From assembly GCA_019635735.1 (NCBI GenBank), contig JAHBYX010000002.1, positions 434,001-498,000 on the forward strand: DNA of 64,000 nucleotides, read 5' to 3'. This stretch comes from Mesorhizobium sp. (GTDB lineage Bacteria > Pseudomonadota > Alphaproteobacteria > Rhizobiales > Rhizobiaceae). Positions 46,405-55,336 of this stretch are shown here, piece after piece. The notes under the pieces are model-generated. The model worked only from the letters and a program-made list of their open reading frames with translations. It did no database searches and had not been told where the DNA came from. The position numbers and the translations under genes are program-made. The stretch's first letter is position 1; every line of letters starts with the position of its first letter.

Positions 46405-47537
46405 TGAAGATCGCTGCGATCGAAACCTTCGTCCTCGAATTCCCCTTCAGGAGCCCGTTCCTCATCGCGGGCGGCGTCGCCGGACATCCCGGACAGCCGT
46501 CGGCGCGGGTGTTCGTGCGCATCGAGAGCGATGGCGGCGCGGTGGGCTGGGGCGAGGCGACACCCACGCCGCGCTGGACCTACGAGACGACCGAGACGAT
46601 CGTCTCGACATTGAGCAAGTATCTGGCGCCCGCCGTCATCGGCATAGGGCTCTGGGATTTCGACGCGCTCCACCGAACGATGGATCGGGCCATCAGCCCC
46701 GGGGTCACGACTGGCGCGCCGCTGGCCAAGTCCGCCATCGACATCGCCGCGCACGATGCTCTCGGGCGGGCTCTCGGCGTGCCGGTCTACCAGCTTCTCG
46801 GCGGCTGTCGCCGCACCGGGTTCGACCTGTCGTGGATGATCTCCGTCTCCGAACCATCCGGCGCCCGACGGCTTGCGGAGGAAGGTCTCGAAGCCGGCTA
46901 TGACGTGTTCGACGTCAAGGTCGGGATGCACGGGATGGCCGGTGATGCGGACCTCGTGCGTTCGACCCGTGCGGTGGTCGGCGATCGTGTCATCCAGGTG
47001 GATGCGAACCGCGGCTACCGACTGGCCGCCGCCAAGCGCCAGGCGCAGATTTTCGCCGACCTCGGCGTCACGCTCTTCGAACAGCCTCTGGACGGTTTCA
47101 ATCTCTCGGGCTACCGCACCCTCGCAGCCGCAAGCGCCGTCGAGATCGGCATCGATGAATCGCTGCGCTCGGTCGCCGATCTGATCGAATATGCACGCGC
47201 CGAAGCGATCCATGTCGCGGTCGCGAAACTGCAGCGCAATTCCGGATTCCACAAGTCGAGGCAGCTCTGCGAGACGGCCCTCGCGGCCGGGCTCGGCCTG
47301 TCCCTTTCCGGCTTGACGGAGACCGACCTCGGCCTTGCGGCGGGGCTGCATCTGGCCGCCGCCTTCGACATCTCGCCGCTGCAGCTCAACGGCCCCCAGT
47401 ATATCGAGACGCCGTTCCTCGCGGAGCGTCTGTGGAAGGGCGGGGGGAAGGTGAGGCTGCCGGAAGGACCCGGCCTCGGGGTCGCGGTCGACGAAGCATG
47501 GGTGCGCGCCAACGCGGTGAGGGTCAGTCTTGAGTAA
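46404..47537 (+). CDS. Enolase-superfamily enzyme (muconate cycloisomerase subgroup-like), altered KxK
   Basis: A 377-residue mandelate racemase/muconate lactonizing enzyme. Metal ligands are Asp200 (QVDANRGY), Glu226 (LFEQPLD) and Asp251 (GIDESLRS), with the second base Lys275 (VAKLQRNSG); their spacing of 26, 25 and 24 equals that of muconate lactonizing enzyme. The first lysine of the KxK motif is replaced: FDVKVG has Asp170 and only Lys172. Abstraction of the alpha-proton by Lys172 is still possible. It starts at an ATG overlapping the aldolase stop. A sugar-acid dehydratase, racemase or cycloisomerase; dehydration fits the operon best. Confidence 0.92.
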   Translation: MKIAAIETFVLEFPFRSPFLIAGGVAGHPGQPSARVFVRIESDGGAVGWGEATPTPRWTYETTETIVSTLSKYLAPAVIGIGLWDFDALHRTMDRAISPGVTTGAPLAKSAIDIAAHDALGRALGVPVYQLLGGCRRTGFDLSWMISVSEPSGARRLAEEGLEAGYDVFDVKVGMHGMAGDADLVRSTRAVVGDRVIQVDANRGYRLAAAKRQAQIFADLGVTLFEQPLDGFNLSGYRTLAAASAVEIGIDESLRSVADLIEYARAEAIHVAVAKLQRNSGFHKSRQLCETALAAGLGLSLSGLTETDLGLAAGLHLAAAFDISPLQLNGPQYIETPFLAERLWKGGGKVRLPEGPGLGVAVDEAWVRANAVRVSLE

Positions 47538-48300
47538 CGCCGCGCGCAAACTCGCTGAGATCCTGCCCGCCTTCGTGCTGTTCGCGCTGCTGCTGGTGCT
47601 GTGGCAGCTCGCCGTCTCGGTCTTCGGCATCCGTGAGTATCTGCTGCCGAGCCCGACCACGGTCGTCAACGCGATGTTTTCGGGACATATCAACTGGTGG
47701 GGTCACATCTGGGCAACCGGACTCGCCATCTTCGGAGCGTTCCTGATCGCTGCGGTGGCGGGCATCGCGTTGGGCGTCGTCATCGCGTGGTCGCCGATGG
47801 CCAGCCGCGCGCTGATGCCGTTCCTGGTCTTCGTCAACACGCTTCCCAAAGTGGCGGTGGCGCCGCTGTTCCTGCTCTGGCTAGGCTACGGCATCCTGCC
47901 GAACATGTTGATTGGCGCACTGATCGGGTTCTTCCCTGTGGTGATCAATACTGCGGTCGGGTTGATGCAGATCGACGACGACATGCTCGACCTCGGACGC
48001 GTGTTCAATGCGCCGAAGTGGAAGGTGTTCGCCAAGATCCGCATCCCGAACGCCTATCCCTACATATTAAGTGCTCTGAAGGTGACCGCGACCGCGGCCG
48101 TCGTCGGCGCGATCGTGGGCGAATTCGTCGCCTCGCAGCGCGGCCTTGGCTACGTGATCATCACCTCGCAGAGCAGCATGAACACGCCGCTGGCCTTTGG
48201 CGCGCTGGTCTGGATCTCGGTTCTGGGCCTCGTCCTCTATGGCGCGGTTGCGGCCTTGTCGCGTGTCCTGGCCCCGTGGGCTGAGGGTCAGGAACGATGA
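47530..48300 (+). CDS. ABC transporter permease, SsuC/TauC/Thi-type
   Basis: A 256-residue permease with about six helices. The coupling loop lies near residue 160 (QIDDDMLDLGRVFNAPKWKVFAKIRIPNAYPYI), the EAA motif of this family. Typical are LPSPTTVVNAMFSG and FLVFVNTLPKVAVAPLFLLWLGYGILPNMLIG. The start is a TTG at 47,530 that overlaps the preceding stop. It forms a complete importer with the next two genes. Confidence 0.93.
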   Translation: MSNAARKLAEILPAFVLFALLLVLWQLAVSVFGIREYLLPSPTTVVNAMFSGHINWWGHIWATGLAIFGAFLIAAVAGIALGVVIAWSPMASRALMPFLVFVNTLPKVAVAPLFLLWLGYGILPNMLIGALIGFFPVVINTAVGLMQIDDDMLDLGRVFNAPKWKVFAKIRIPNAYPYILSALKVTATAAVVGAIVGEFVASQRGLGYVIITSQSSMNTPLAFGALVWISVLGLVLYGAVAALSRVLAPWAEGQER

Positions 48301-48337
48301 ACGAAGCCCGGAAAACGACCGCAATGGGAGAATTGCA

Positions 48338-49327
48338 ATGCTGAAGAAACTGCTCGCCACCGCGGCGCTCGTCGGCGTCATGGTCTCGCCGGCTCTCGCC
48401 CAGGAGAAGTTCACCTTCGCCCTCAACTGGTTTCCGGTGGGCGACCATGCCGCCTACTGGGTCGCCCTGGAGAAGGGCTACTTTACCGACCGCGGCCTCG
48501 ACGTGACGCTGGAGAATTCGAAGGGGTCGGGCGACTCGATCGCCAAGGTCGATACGGGCGCGGCTGATGCAGGTCTCGCCGACAGCGCGGTGGTCATCGC
48601 TTCGAACGCACGTGGCACCACGGTCAAGGTCGTCGGCATGGTGTTCGACAAGACGCCGCTCAATGTCTTCTCGTCCAAGGACAAGCCGGTGACCGAACCG
48701 AAGCAACTCGAAGGCATGACGATCGGAGCGCCTCCCGGAGACGGCCAGCGCCAGATGTGGCCAGCTTTCGCCAAGGCCAACGGCATCGACGAGAGCAAGG
48801 TGACCTGGGTCAACATCGAACCTGCCGCCAAGATCGCTGCCCTGGCCGAGAAGCGCGTCGACACCGTCGCCGACTACACGACGGGCCTACCCCTCTACGA
48901 GAAGCCGATGGGCAAGGGGAACGTCGTGATGATGCCTTGGTCGGATCACGGCTTCGACATGTATTCCATGTCGATTATGGCGAGCGAGAAGACCATGAGC
49001 GAACGACCCGAGGTCCTGAAGAAATTTCTAGAAGCGGCGTATATGGGATGGCGCGACGTGATGGCGGACCCTGAAGCTGCCATGGAGATCTTCAAGAAGC
49101 GGGTACCGGAGATCGACGAGGTGCTGATCGGCGCCAACATGAAGCTCGGGCTCGAACTGCTCAAGACGGACCGGTATCGCGAGAACGGCATCGGCTGGAT
49201 CGACGAGAAGAAGATGTGCGACTCGGTCGAACTGGTGAACACCTATATGGGCCTGCCCAAGAAGGTGGACTGCAAGGATGTCTTCACCACCGACTTCCTC
49301 ACCAAGGTCGACATGCCAGCGCAGTGA
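48338..49327 (+). CDS. ABC transporter substrate-binding protein, NMT1/THI5-like
   Basis: A 329-residue periplasmic protein with a signal peptide MLKKLLATAALVGVMVSPALAQ. The mature part starts KFTFALNWFPVGDHAAYWVALEKGYFTDRGLDV, the pattern of the Thi5/pyrimidine- and taurine/sulfonate-type binding proteins. GAPPGDGQRQMW replaces the usual serine-rich ligand loop. Ligands of this branch range from hydroxymethylpyrimidine to sulfonates and riboflavin, so the substrate of module C may be a heterocycle or an amide rather than a simple sugar. Confidence 0.93.
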   Translation: MLKKLLATAALVGVMVSPALAQEKFTFALNWFPVGDHAAYWVALEKGYFTDRGLDVTLENSKGSGDSIAKVDTGAADAGLADSAVVIASNARGTTVKVVGMVFDKTPLNVFSSKDKPVTEPKQLEGMTIGAPPGDGQRQMWPAFAKANGIDESKVTWVNIEPAAKIAALAEKRVDTVADYTTGLPLYEKPMGKGNVVMMPWSDHGFDMYSMSIMASEKTMSERPEVLKKFLEAAYMGWRDVMADPEAAMEIFKKRVPEIDEVLIGANMKLGLELLKTDRYRENGIGWIDEKKMCDSVELVNTYMGLPKKVDCKDVFTTDFLTKVDMPAQ

Positions 49328-49350
49328 CGCACATCGACGAAAGGAGCGCC

Positions 49351-50166
49351 ATGCCGCGCATCATCATCCAGCTCGACCGGGTCGGCATGATCTACCAGAC
49401 CGGCAGCGGTCCGGTCGAGGCGCTGAATGACATCACGCTAGACGTGGCCGAAGGCGAGTTCGTCTCGCTGGTAGGCCCGAGTGGGTGCGGCAAGTCCACC
49501 CTCCTGAGAGTGGCTGCTGGCCTGCGCCCAATGACGTCGGGATCGATCATCGTCGATGGAACTCCCGTTACCAGGCCGATCCCGAAAGTCGGCATGGTGT
49601 TCCAGGCAGCGGTGCTGTTGAAGTGGCGCTCCATTCTCGACAATGTGTTGCTGCCGGCCGAACTGGCCGGCCTCAATGCCGGGGCATATTGCGACCGGGC
49701 ACGGGACCTTCTGAAACTTGTCGGGCTGGCCGGATTCGAGAACAAGCGGCCGGGCGAGCTGTCCGGCGGCATGCAGCAGCGCGTCGCTCTTTGCCGGGCG
49801 CTGCTGCTCGATCCGCCGCTCTTGCTGATGGACGAGCCGTTCGGCGCGCTCGACGCGATGACGCGCGACGATATGAATCTCGAACTGCTGCGCGTCTGGG
49901 GTGAGGCGACCGGCAGCGCCGGGCGAAAGACGATCCTGTTCGTTACCCATTCGATCCCGGAAGCGGTGTTTCTCTCCGACCGGGTCGTGGTAATGTCGCC
50001 GCGTCCGGGCCGTATCGCCGATGTGGTCGACATTAACCTGCCAAGGCCCCGCAGCGTGGAGACGCGCGCCACGGCCGAGTTCGGGCAACACTCGCTGCGC
50101 ATCTACGACACGCTCACCGGCCGCAAAGCGGGCGCCGCGGGCGTACCGCTCCAAGCGCTGTCATGA
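49351..50166 (+). CDS. ABC transporter ATPase, SsuB/TauB-type
   Basis: A 271-residue ATPase. Walker A GPSGCGKST, signature LSGGMQQRVALCRALLLD, Walker B LLMDEPFGALDAMTRDDM and the switch histidine in LFVTHSIPEAVFLSDRV are all intact. The ATG at 49,351 follows AAGGAGCGCC. Its stop overlaps the following enolase-family gene by four bases (ATGA). Confidence 0.95.
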   Translation: MPRIIIQLDRVGMIYQTGSGPVEALNDITLDVAEGEFVSLVGPSGCGKSTLLRVAAGLRPMTSGSIIVDGTPVTRPIPKVGMVFQAAVLLKWRSILDNVLLPAELAGLNAGAYCDRARDLLKLVGLAGFENKRPGELSGGMQQRVALCRALLLDPPLLLMDEPFGALDAMTRDDMNLELLRVWGEATGSAGRKTILFVTHSIPEAVFLSDRVVVMSPRPGRIADVVDINLPRPRSVETRATAEFGQHSLRIYDTLTGRKAGAAGVPLQALS

Positions 50167-51611
50167 AGACAGAGCGTGTCAAGGCCCTGTCGATCGAGCT
50201 ACGGCAGCGGCCCTATCGCCTCCGGATGCCTTTCAAGTTCGGCGTCACCGTAGCGACGCACGGCTTCCAGACGGGAGTCCGTGCGCGAGTGAGACTGTCG
50301 GACGGTTCGGAGGCTTTCGGCTATTCCGCGGAAGCGCTCGGCGCCAAATGGTTCGACAAGGACCTGTCGCTCACCGACGCCGACAATCATCACCAGTTGC
50401 GCAAATCGCTCGAACTCGCAGCGGAGGCAGCACTTGCTGCCGACGCCGCAACCCCGTTCGACCTGTTCGCTTCCACCTATCAACCGCATTTCCAGGCCTG
50501 TGCGGCACTGGGGCTCAACACGCTGATCGCGAGCTACGGTCAGTCGCTGGTCGATCGCGCAATTCTCGATGCGATGCTGCGCGGGCGCGGCACGAGCTTC
50601 TTCGCGGGCATGCGCGGCAACATGGCGGGATTGCGCGCCGATCCGCTCGCACCCGAGCTCTCCGGCTTCGACTTCGACCGCTTGTTTGTTGAGGCCGACC
50701 GGCCCGCCTTCATCGACGTGCGCCATACCGTCGGACTTGCCGATCCGATCACCGATGCCGATCTCGCGAGCGGCGCCCGTATCGGCGACGGCCTGCCGGA
50801 GACGCTCGAAGAAGTCGTCTCCGTCTACGGCAACCGCTATTTCAAGCTAAAGGTGGGCGGCGACGAAGCAGCCGACCTCGATCGACTGGCCCGCATCGCG
50901 TCGGTTCTCGACAGGATCGATGAGCCCTGGTTCGCGACGCTGGACGGTAACGAACAGTACGCTAACGCCGATGCGATTGCCGCGTTCTATCGCAAATTGG
51001 GCGAGACGCCAAAACTAGTGCGCTTGGCGTCCTCGATCCTTTATGTAGAGCAACCGATTAACCGCAAGGAGGCATTAGCGCGACCTATCACTGAACTGGC
51101 GAAACTAATCGCTGTGATTATCGACGAATCCGATGGTGACTTGTCCTCCTTTCGAGAGGCGCGCGAATTGGGTTATACCGGCGTATCCTCCAAGGCCTGC
51201 AAGGGCATCTACAAGTCGATCCTCAACCATGCCCGATGCCAAGTGTGGAACAGTGATGGAGGCTGTCGCTACTTCATGTCGGCCGAGGATCTGACCTGCG
51301 AGCCGGGCATCTCAATTCAGCAGGATCTCTCGCTGGTAACGCTTCTTGGGCTTACCCATGTCGAACGCAATGCCCATCATTTCATCGACGGGTTCGGCGG
51401 GCGCCCGCGGCGCGAGGCTGAAGACTTCCTACGTGCGCATCCCGACCTCTATCATGCGGACAACGGCGTGATCCGCCTGCGAATTGCGAACGGCCGTTTT
51501 GCGATCAGGTCATTGGATTGTCCCGGTTTCGGCGCATCCGTCGAGCCGGATTTCGAGGCCGCCGAACCAATGCCGGTGTCGCTCTGGCCGGTTAGGGAGA
51601 CCACACGATGA
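50163..51611 (+). CDS. Enolase-superfamily protein, long divergent form
   Basis: A 482-residue enolase-superfamily protein, about 100 residues longer than the typical dehydratases. The KxK motif is intact (Lys228 and Lys230 in YFKLKVGGDEA), and metal ligands are Asp261 (TLDGNEQY), Glu296 (YVEQPINR) and Asp321 (IIDESDGD), with Lys344 in SSKACKGIY as the second base. The D-to-E spacing of 35 is unusual. An N-terminal extension (residues 60-210) has no family match that I recognise. It is more divergent than the first enolase-family enzyme and may act as a dehydratase on a different stereoisomer or as an epimerase. Confidence 0.85.
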   Translation: MKTERVKALSIELRQRPYRLRMPFKFGVTVATHGFQTGVRARVRLSDGSEAFGYSAEALGAKWFDKDLSLTDADNHHQLRKSLELAAEAALAADAATPFDLFASTYQPHFQACAALGLNTLIASYGQSLVDRAILDAMLRGRGTSFFAGMRGNMAGLRADPLAPELSGFDFDRLFVEADRPAFIDVRHTVGLADPITDADLASGARIGDGLPETLEEVVSVYGNRYFKLKVGGDEAADLDRLARIASVLDRIDEPWFATLDGNEQYANADAIAAFYRKLGETPKLVRLASSILYVEQPINRKEALARPITELAKLIAVIIDESDGDLSSFREARELGYTGVSSKACKGIYKSILNHARCQVWNSDGGCRYFMSAEDLTCEPGISIQQDLSLVTLLGLTHVERNAHHFIDGFGGRPRREAEDFLRAHPDLYHADNGVIRLRIANGRFAIRSLDCPGFGASVEPDFEAAEPMPVSLWPVRETTR

Positions 51612-53026
51612 TCGCCGAATATGACAATCTGGACGGGCTCGCCATTGCCGATCTGGTGCGCAGGAAAGAAGTTTCTCCCGCCGAGATTCTCGAAACCGCG
51701 ATCGCAAGGGTCGAAGAGCGTAATCCAACGTTGAATGCGATCGTCGCGACCCTGTTCGACGAAGCCCGAGGGGCGGTGAAGTCCGGTCTAGCGGATGGGC
51801 CCTTTACAGGAGTGCCCTATGTGTTCAAGGAGTTGGTCGTTTCGGTTGCCGGCGCGCCGACCACGTTTGCATCCAGGCTCTATGCAAATAACAGGCCGAA
51901 CGTCGAAAGCGAGATGGTGACGCGTTGCCGCCGCGCGGGCATGTCGGTAATCGGCAAGTCGAACTCATCCGAATTCGGACTGCAACCGGTTACTGAACCG
52001 CATCTGTTCGGGCCAACCCGGAATCCATGGAGCCTAGAACATTCACCGGGAGGATCGAGCGGCGGGTCGGCGGCCGCAGTCGCAGCGGGCATAATACCGC
52101 TGGGCCATGCGACGGATGGTGGCGGTTCGATCCGCATCCCCGCGTCATGCTGCGGTCTGTTCGGCATGAAACCGACACGCGCCCGCATCACCGCGGGTCC
52201 GGAGGGAGGGGAAGGCCTTGCTGGGCTGGCCAGCCAGCATGCCGTGACCCGCAGCGTGCGTGACAGCGCGGCCCTACTCGACGCCACCGCTGGACCGTTG
52301 CCGGGCGACCCCTATTTCCCGCCGCCTCCGTCGCGGCCTTACCTGGAGGAGGTCTCTCGCGATCCGGCGCGGCTGCGCATTGCCTTCTCGCTCGCCGCGC
52401 CGAACGGCGTGCACATCCATTCCGCTTGCGTCGATGCAGTCCGCCGAATGGCCCGTTTGTGCGAGGAACTTGGGCATGACGTCGTCGAAGCCGCTCCCGA
52501 ATTCGATGTTGAGGCTGTGGAGCGCGGATTTTCAGCGGCGTTCCAAGCGAACACCATGGCGAACATCGGCCGCGCGACGGGGGGCACGCTGCCGCCCCAA
52601 GGCATGATTGAGCCGCTGACGCGTGCCATCGCCGAAAAGGGTCTCGCGATGTCGGCCCCCGACTATATCCGGGCGCTCCAGACCCTGCAGCGCGAGACAC
52701 GACGCATAGCCACGTTTTTCGAATCCCATGACATATGGCTAACGCCCACGCTCGCCACACCCCCGCCGCGACTGGGTGTATTCGATTCCGACATCACGAA
52801 TGTGGACGTTTGGATGAAGCGGCTTATGGGCTTCATCCCCTTCACCTACCTGTTCAACGTAACGGGCCAGCCGGGGATGTCGATCCCGTACGGAGAGAAC
52901 GGCGAGGCCCTGCCGATCGGCTGTCACTTCGCTGCCCGTTACGGCGAAGACGCCCTCCTCTTTTCGCTTGCCGGGCAGATCGAGCGCGCCCGGCCGTGGC
53001 GCCTCCTCGCGCCGGCCTACGGATGA
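51608..53026 (+). CDS. Amidase-signature family amidase
   Basis: A 472-residue amidase with the Ser-cisSer-Lys triad: Lys74 (GVPYVFKELV), Ser150 (PGGSSGGSAAAVAAG) and nucleophile Ser174 (GGGSIRIPASCCG), with FAAH-like spacing (24 between the serines). It cleaves C-N amide bonds; relatives include indoleacetamide hydrolase and 6-aminohexanoate cyclic-dimer hydrolase. It overlaps the upstream gene by four bases and is the last functional gene of module C, so it probably acts early or late in the pathway on an amide group of the imported compound. It is convergent with an enoyl-CoA hydratase remnant. Confidence 0.94.
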   Translation: MIAEYDNLDGLAIADLVRRKEVSPAEILETAIARVEERNPTLNAIVATLFDEARGAVKSGLADGPFTGVPYVFKELVVSVAGAPTTFASRLYANNRPNVESEMVTRCRRAGMSVIGKSNSSEFGLQPVTEPHLFGPTRNPWSLEHSPGGSSGGSAAAVAAGIIPLGHATDGGGSIRIPASCCGLFGMKPTRARITAGPEGGEGLAGLASQHAVTRSVRDSAALLDATAGPLPGDPYFPPPPSRPYLEEVSRDPARLRIAFSLAAPNGVHIHSACVDAVRRMARLCEELGHDVVEAAPEFDVEAVERGFSAAFQANTMANIGRATGGTLPPQGMIEPLTRAIAEKGLAMSAPDYIRALQTLQRETRRIATFFESHDIWLTPTLATPPPRLGVFDSDITNVDVWMKRLMGFIPFTYLFNVTGQPGMSIPYGENGEALPIGCHFAARYGEDALLFSLAGQIERARPWRLLAPAYG

Positions 53027-53029
53027 CTT

Positions 53030-53434
53030 GTGGAAGAAGGAGCATTCGGCGGACAGCTGTGCCGCAAGAAACCGCCGGCGATGCAGGCCCCTTGCACGCG
53101 CGCGATCGTCGGCTTGGGACAGTCCCAAATCCGCAGGGCGTAGTCGAAGTAGCGGCGCTGCTCATACTCCCACCGCTGTTCAACCGTGAAGTCTTGCCGG
53201 TCGCGTTGCGCCTCCTTAAGATCGTGACCGGTAGAGAAAGATCGTGACCGGTAGAGAAATGGTCGCCCTGCCCCCAATCACGATTGACCGCACGCGCTCG
53301 TCAGCCGTCGCCTCGGTGAGCGCTTGGTCCAGTTCGTCGAGCAGGCGTTTGCTCTCCGCGTTCCGGGCTTGCGGTCGGGCATGGAGGAGCTTCGCAACGG
53401 CTCCGGTGATCTGGTAGTCGATATCGTGGTGCAA
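53030..53434 (-). pseudogene. Enoyl-CoA hydratase/isomerase remnant with tandem duplication
   Basis: The minus strand starts MHHDIDYQITGAVAKLLHAR, with NAESKRLLDELDQALTEAT, and continues in a second frame as GQGDHFSTGHDLKEAQRD, EQRRYFDYALRIWDCPKPTIARVQGACIAGG, the crotonase oxyanion-hole region. The C-terminal half is gone at the amidase 3' end. A 20-base tandem duplication at 53,220-53,259 and a G-run shift break the frame. Non-functional. Confidence 0.82.
53220..53259. repeat. 20-bp tandem duplication
   Basis: GATCGTGACCGGTAGAGAAA occurs twice back to back. The unit is not a multiple of three and so disrupts the hydratase reading frame. It looks like a recent slippage or duplication event. 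Confidence 0.9.
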
Positions 53435-53539
53435 GCATCCTCCCGCGCCGGGTCTTTTCTCCCGCCCAGAATTCTAACCTCGGCCGCCTTACTGAGAAAG
53501 ATGCCGGCTTGCTACCGCGACTGACTGGCCACGATAGAT

Positions 53540-53815
53540 GTGCCGTCGGTGAGCGTCAAAGCGAGATAGTGGCACTGAGTTGTAGCGTCGGGCAAGGGTT
53601 GCGCCGTCTGCATCTCCGTTGCGCCGCATCGATGGCTTCAGCCGCCTGGTCATCAGGGAGGGCAGGGGCAGCGCCCCATGCATTTGCCTCTGGCTTTGGC
53701 CCTCCGGCGACCCTCGGCGGTTCGCACGGCAGTCAACTCGCGCTCGAACTCGGCAAAGCCGACGAGCACCGTCCCCTCTGCTGCGACGGGGGCAGATGGC
53801 GGCTGGCTCACCCAA
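53540..53815 (-). pseudogene. Serine recombinase (resolvase/Pin-type) fragment
   Basis: The minus strand reads VLVGFAEFERELTAVRTAEGRRRAKARGK, matching the GLAEFERELIRART segment of DNA invertases, and in another frame LPSLMTRRLKPSMRR and NGDADGATLARRYN, the C-terminal HTH region. The catalytic N-terminal serine domain is missing and there is at least one frameshift. It sits between the amidase and the integrase as further island debris. Confidence 0.7.
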
Positions 53816-53963
53816 AGAAGGACTTGATCGCTAATCATGCGAGGCACGATCAGCACAAATGCTGCTAAGACGCATAGATGTAGAATCCCCCTGCCCTGAC
53901 GTTCGATCGTTGAGGGGAGAAGACGCGTCGATCGGTTCAGAAGTTCCCCTGAGCATGCAAGAA

Positions 53964-55259
53964 TCACCCCGTATTCGTCTTTGCGCGACCCTTTGAACGA
54001 AGCAGCTTCCGCTCTTGGACAGAGACAACTTCTCCGCCATCCATCAGTCGGGCGATCTCGGCTGCCACCTGACCCGCCGCAATGACGAGGGCGGTGTCGA
54101 GGTGAACGTAGCGCTGCGTAACTCCCCGGGGCGCATGTCCAAGCAAGCCCGAAATCGTCAACTCGCTGAAGCCTAGCGAAGCTGCGATGCTCGCAAAGGT
54201 GTGTCTCAAAGTATGTGGTGAAACATCGTTTAGACCAGCTCGAGTGCACACCCGATCAAGCACCCGCACAACGCCGATGAAGTGGCCTTCACCCCTATCG
54301 GCCGGGAAAATGAAGGGCGAGGAGTGCTGGCTTGCTTGGCTAAGCAGGTGGATGACAGCGGCATCGCCGACGGCCCGCAGCTGCGGCCCCGATTTCGTAT
54401 CCGGGAAGGCCACGCAGTTCCCCTCTGGGTCGATCCATTCCTCACGCATCGCCAGGACTTCCATACGGCGGAAACCGGTCAGCAGCATCGCGCGGATAGC
54501 GGAAAGGCCCGTCGGGTGCTCGCCCTCCCGGTCCATCTGCATGATGATCTTGCCGAGGTGCCGGATCTCCCCAGCACTGAGGCGGCGCTTGAGTTTCTCC
54601 GATGCGATCACGCGTACGCCGTTCGCCGGGTTCTGCTCGATCAGCCCTAGCCGGCGTGCGTGATTGAGGAGACTACGCAGGGTGCTTATGGCGCGTGCGG
54701 CCACGCCGGCCCCGCCAGAGGTCTGTCCTCCGCGACCCGCGCGACGCGACCGCGCTGTCTTGCCCGCCGCGATATCGGCCTGTAGCCGTTCGATATCGGC
54801 TAGGCGAACATGACTCACCACCCGCGAACCGATTATCGGCTTGATGTGCTGCTCGATGCGGCTTCTGTCGCCGGCCACGGAGGACGCTTTGATCGGCCGT
54901 CTATTCCGGCCGAGGAGCCGTCGGGCTTCAGCCTCTTCGAGATACCAGTCGCAAACCTCAGCAACGGTCATGCCTTCGCGAGCTGCCCGACGTTCAGCCG
55001 AAGGGTCGCCACCGTCGACCACGGAAGCTAGCTTCTTCTTGGCTAGATCGCGGGCGAGGTCGACCGTTAGAACGCCGAACTGACCGATGACGAGGCGTCG
55101 GGTGCGCCGCTCCGCGTTGCGGTATTGGATCAGAAACGTCTTCGTACCCGAGGGTTTTGCGCGAATGCCGAAGCCACGGACCTCGGTGTCACACACGAAG
55201 ACATCGCGGCCCCGGTCATGTTGCAAGGCATCAACGATTCTCTTGGTCAGTTTCGGCAT
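53964..55259 (-). CDS. Tyrosine-type site-specific integrase of the island
   Basis: A 431-residue phage-type integrase with an N-terminal DUF4102-like DNA-binding domain (LTKRIVDALQHDRGRDVFVCDTEVRGFGIRAKPSG). Catalytic residues are Arg264 (LLTGFRRMEVL), Lys289 (DTKSG), His349 and Arg352 (SPHTLRHTFAS), His375 (LLGHAPRG) and nucleophile Tyr384 (QRYVHLD). The ATG at 55,259 has GAGGAG six bases upstream; a TTG at 55,274 is less likely. It lies 258 bases inside attR, pointing into the island, and should recombine the two tRNA-Gly repeats. The reading frame is intact. Confidence 0.96.
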   Translation of the reverse strand: MPKLTKRIVDALQHDRGRDVFVCDTEVRGFGIRAKPSGTKTFLIQYRNAERRTRRLVIGQFGVLTVDLARDLAKKKLASVVDGGDPSAERRAAREGMTVAEVCDWYLEEAEARRLLGRNRRPIKASSVAGDRSRIEQHIKPIIGSRVVSHVRLADIERLQADIAAGKTARSRRAGRGGQTSGGAGVAARAISTLRSLLNHARRLGLIEQNPANGVRVIASEKLKRRLSAGEIRHLGKIIMQMDREGEHPTGLSAIRAMLLTGFRRMEVLAMREEWIDPEGNCVAFPDTKSGPQLRAVGDAAVIHLLSQASQHSSPFIFPADRGEGHFIGVVRVLDRVCTRAGLNDVSPHTLRHTFASIAASLGFSELTISGLLGHAPRGVTQRYVHLDTALVIAAGQVAAEIARLMDGGEVVSVQERKLLRSKGRAKTNTG

Positions 55260-55336
55260 CGGCGGACTCCTCAAGCTCGAATTTGCGTTTCAAAACAGAT
55301 GCGTGCGAGGAGGGCGGAGGCCCCGCACGCACTAAT

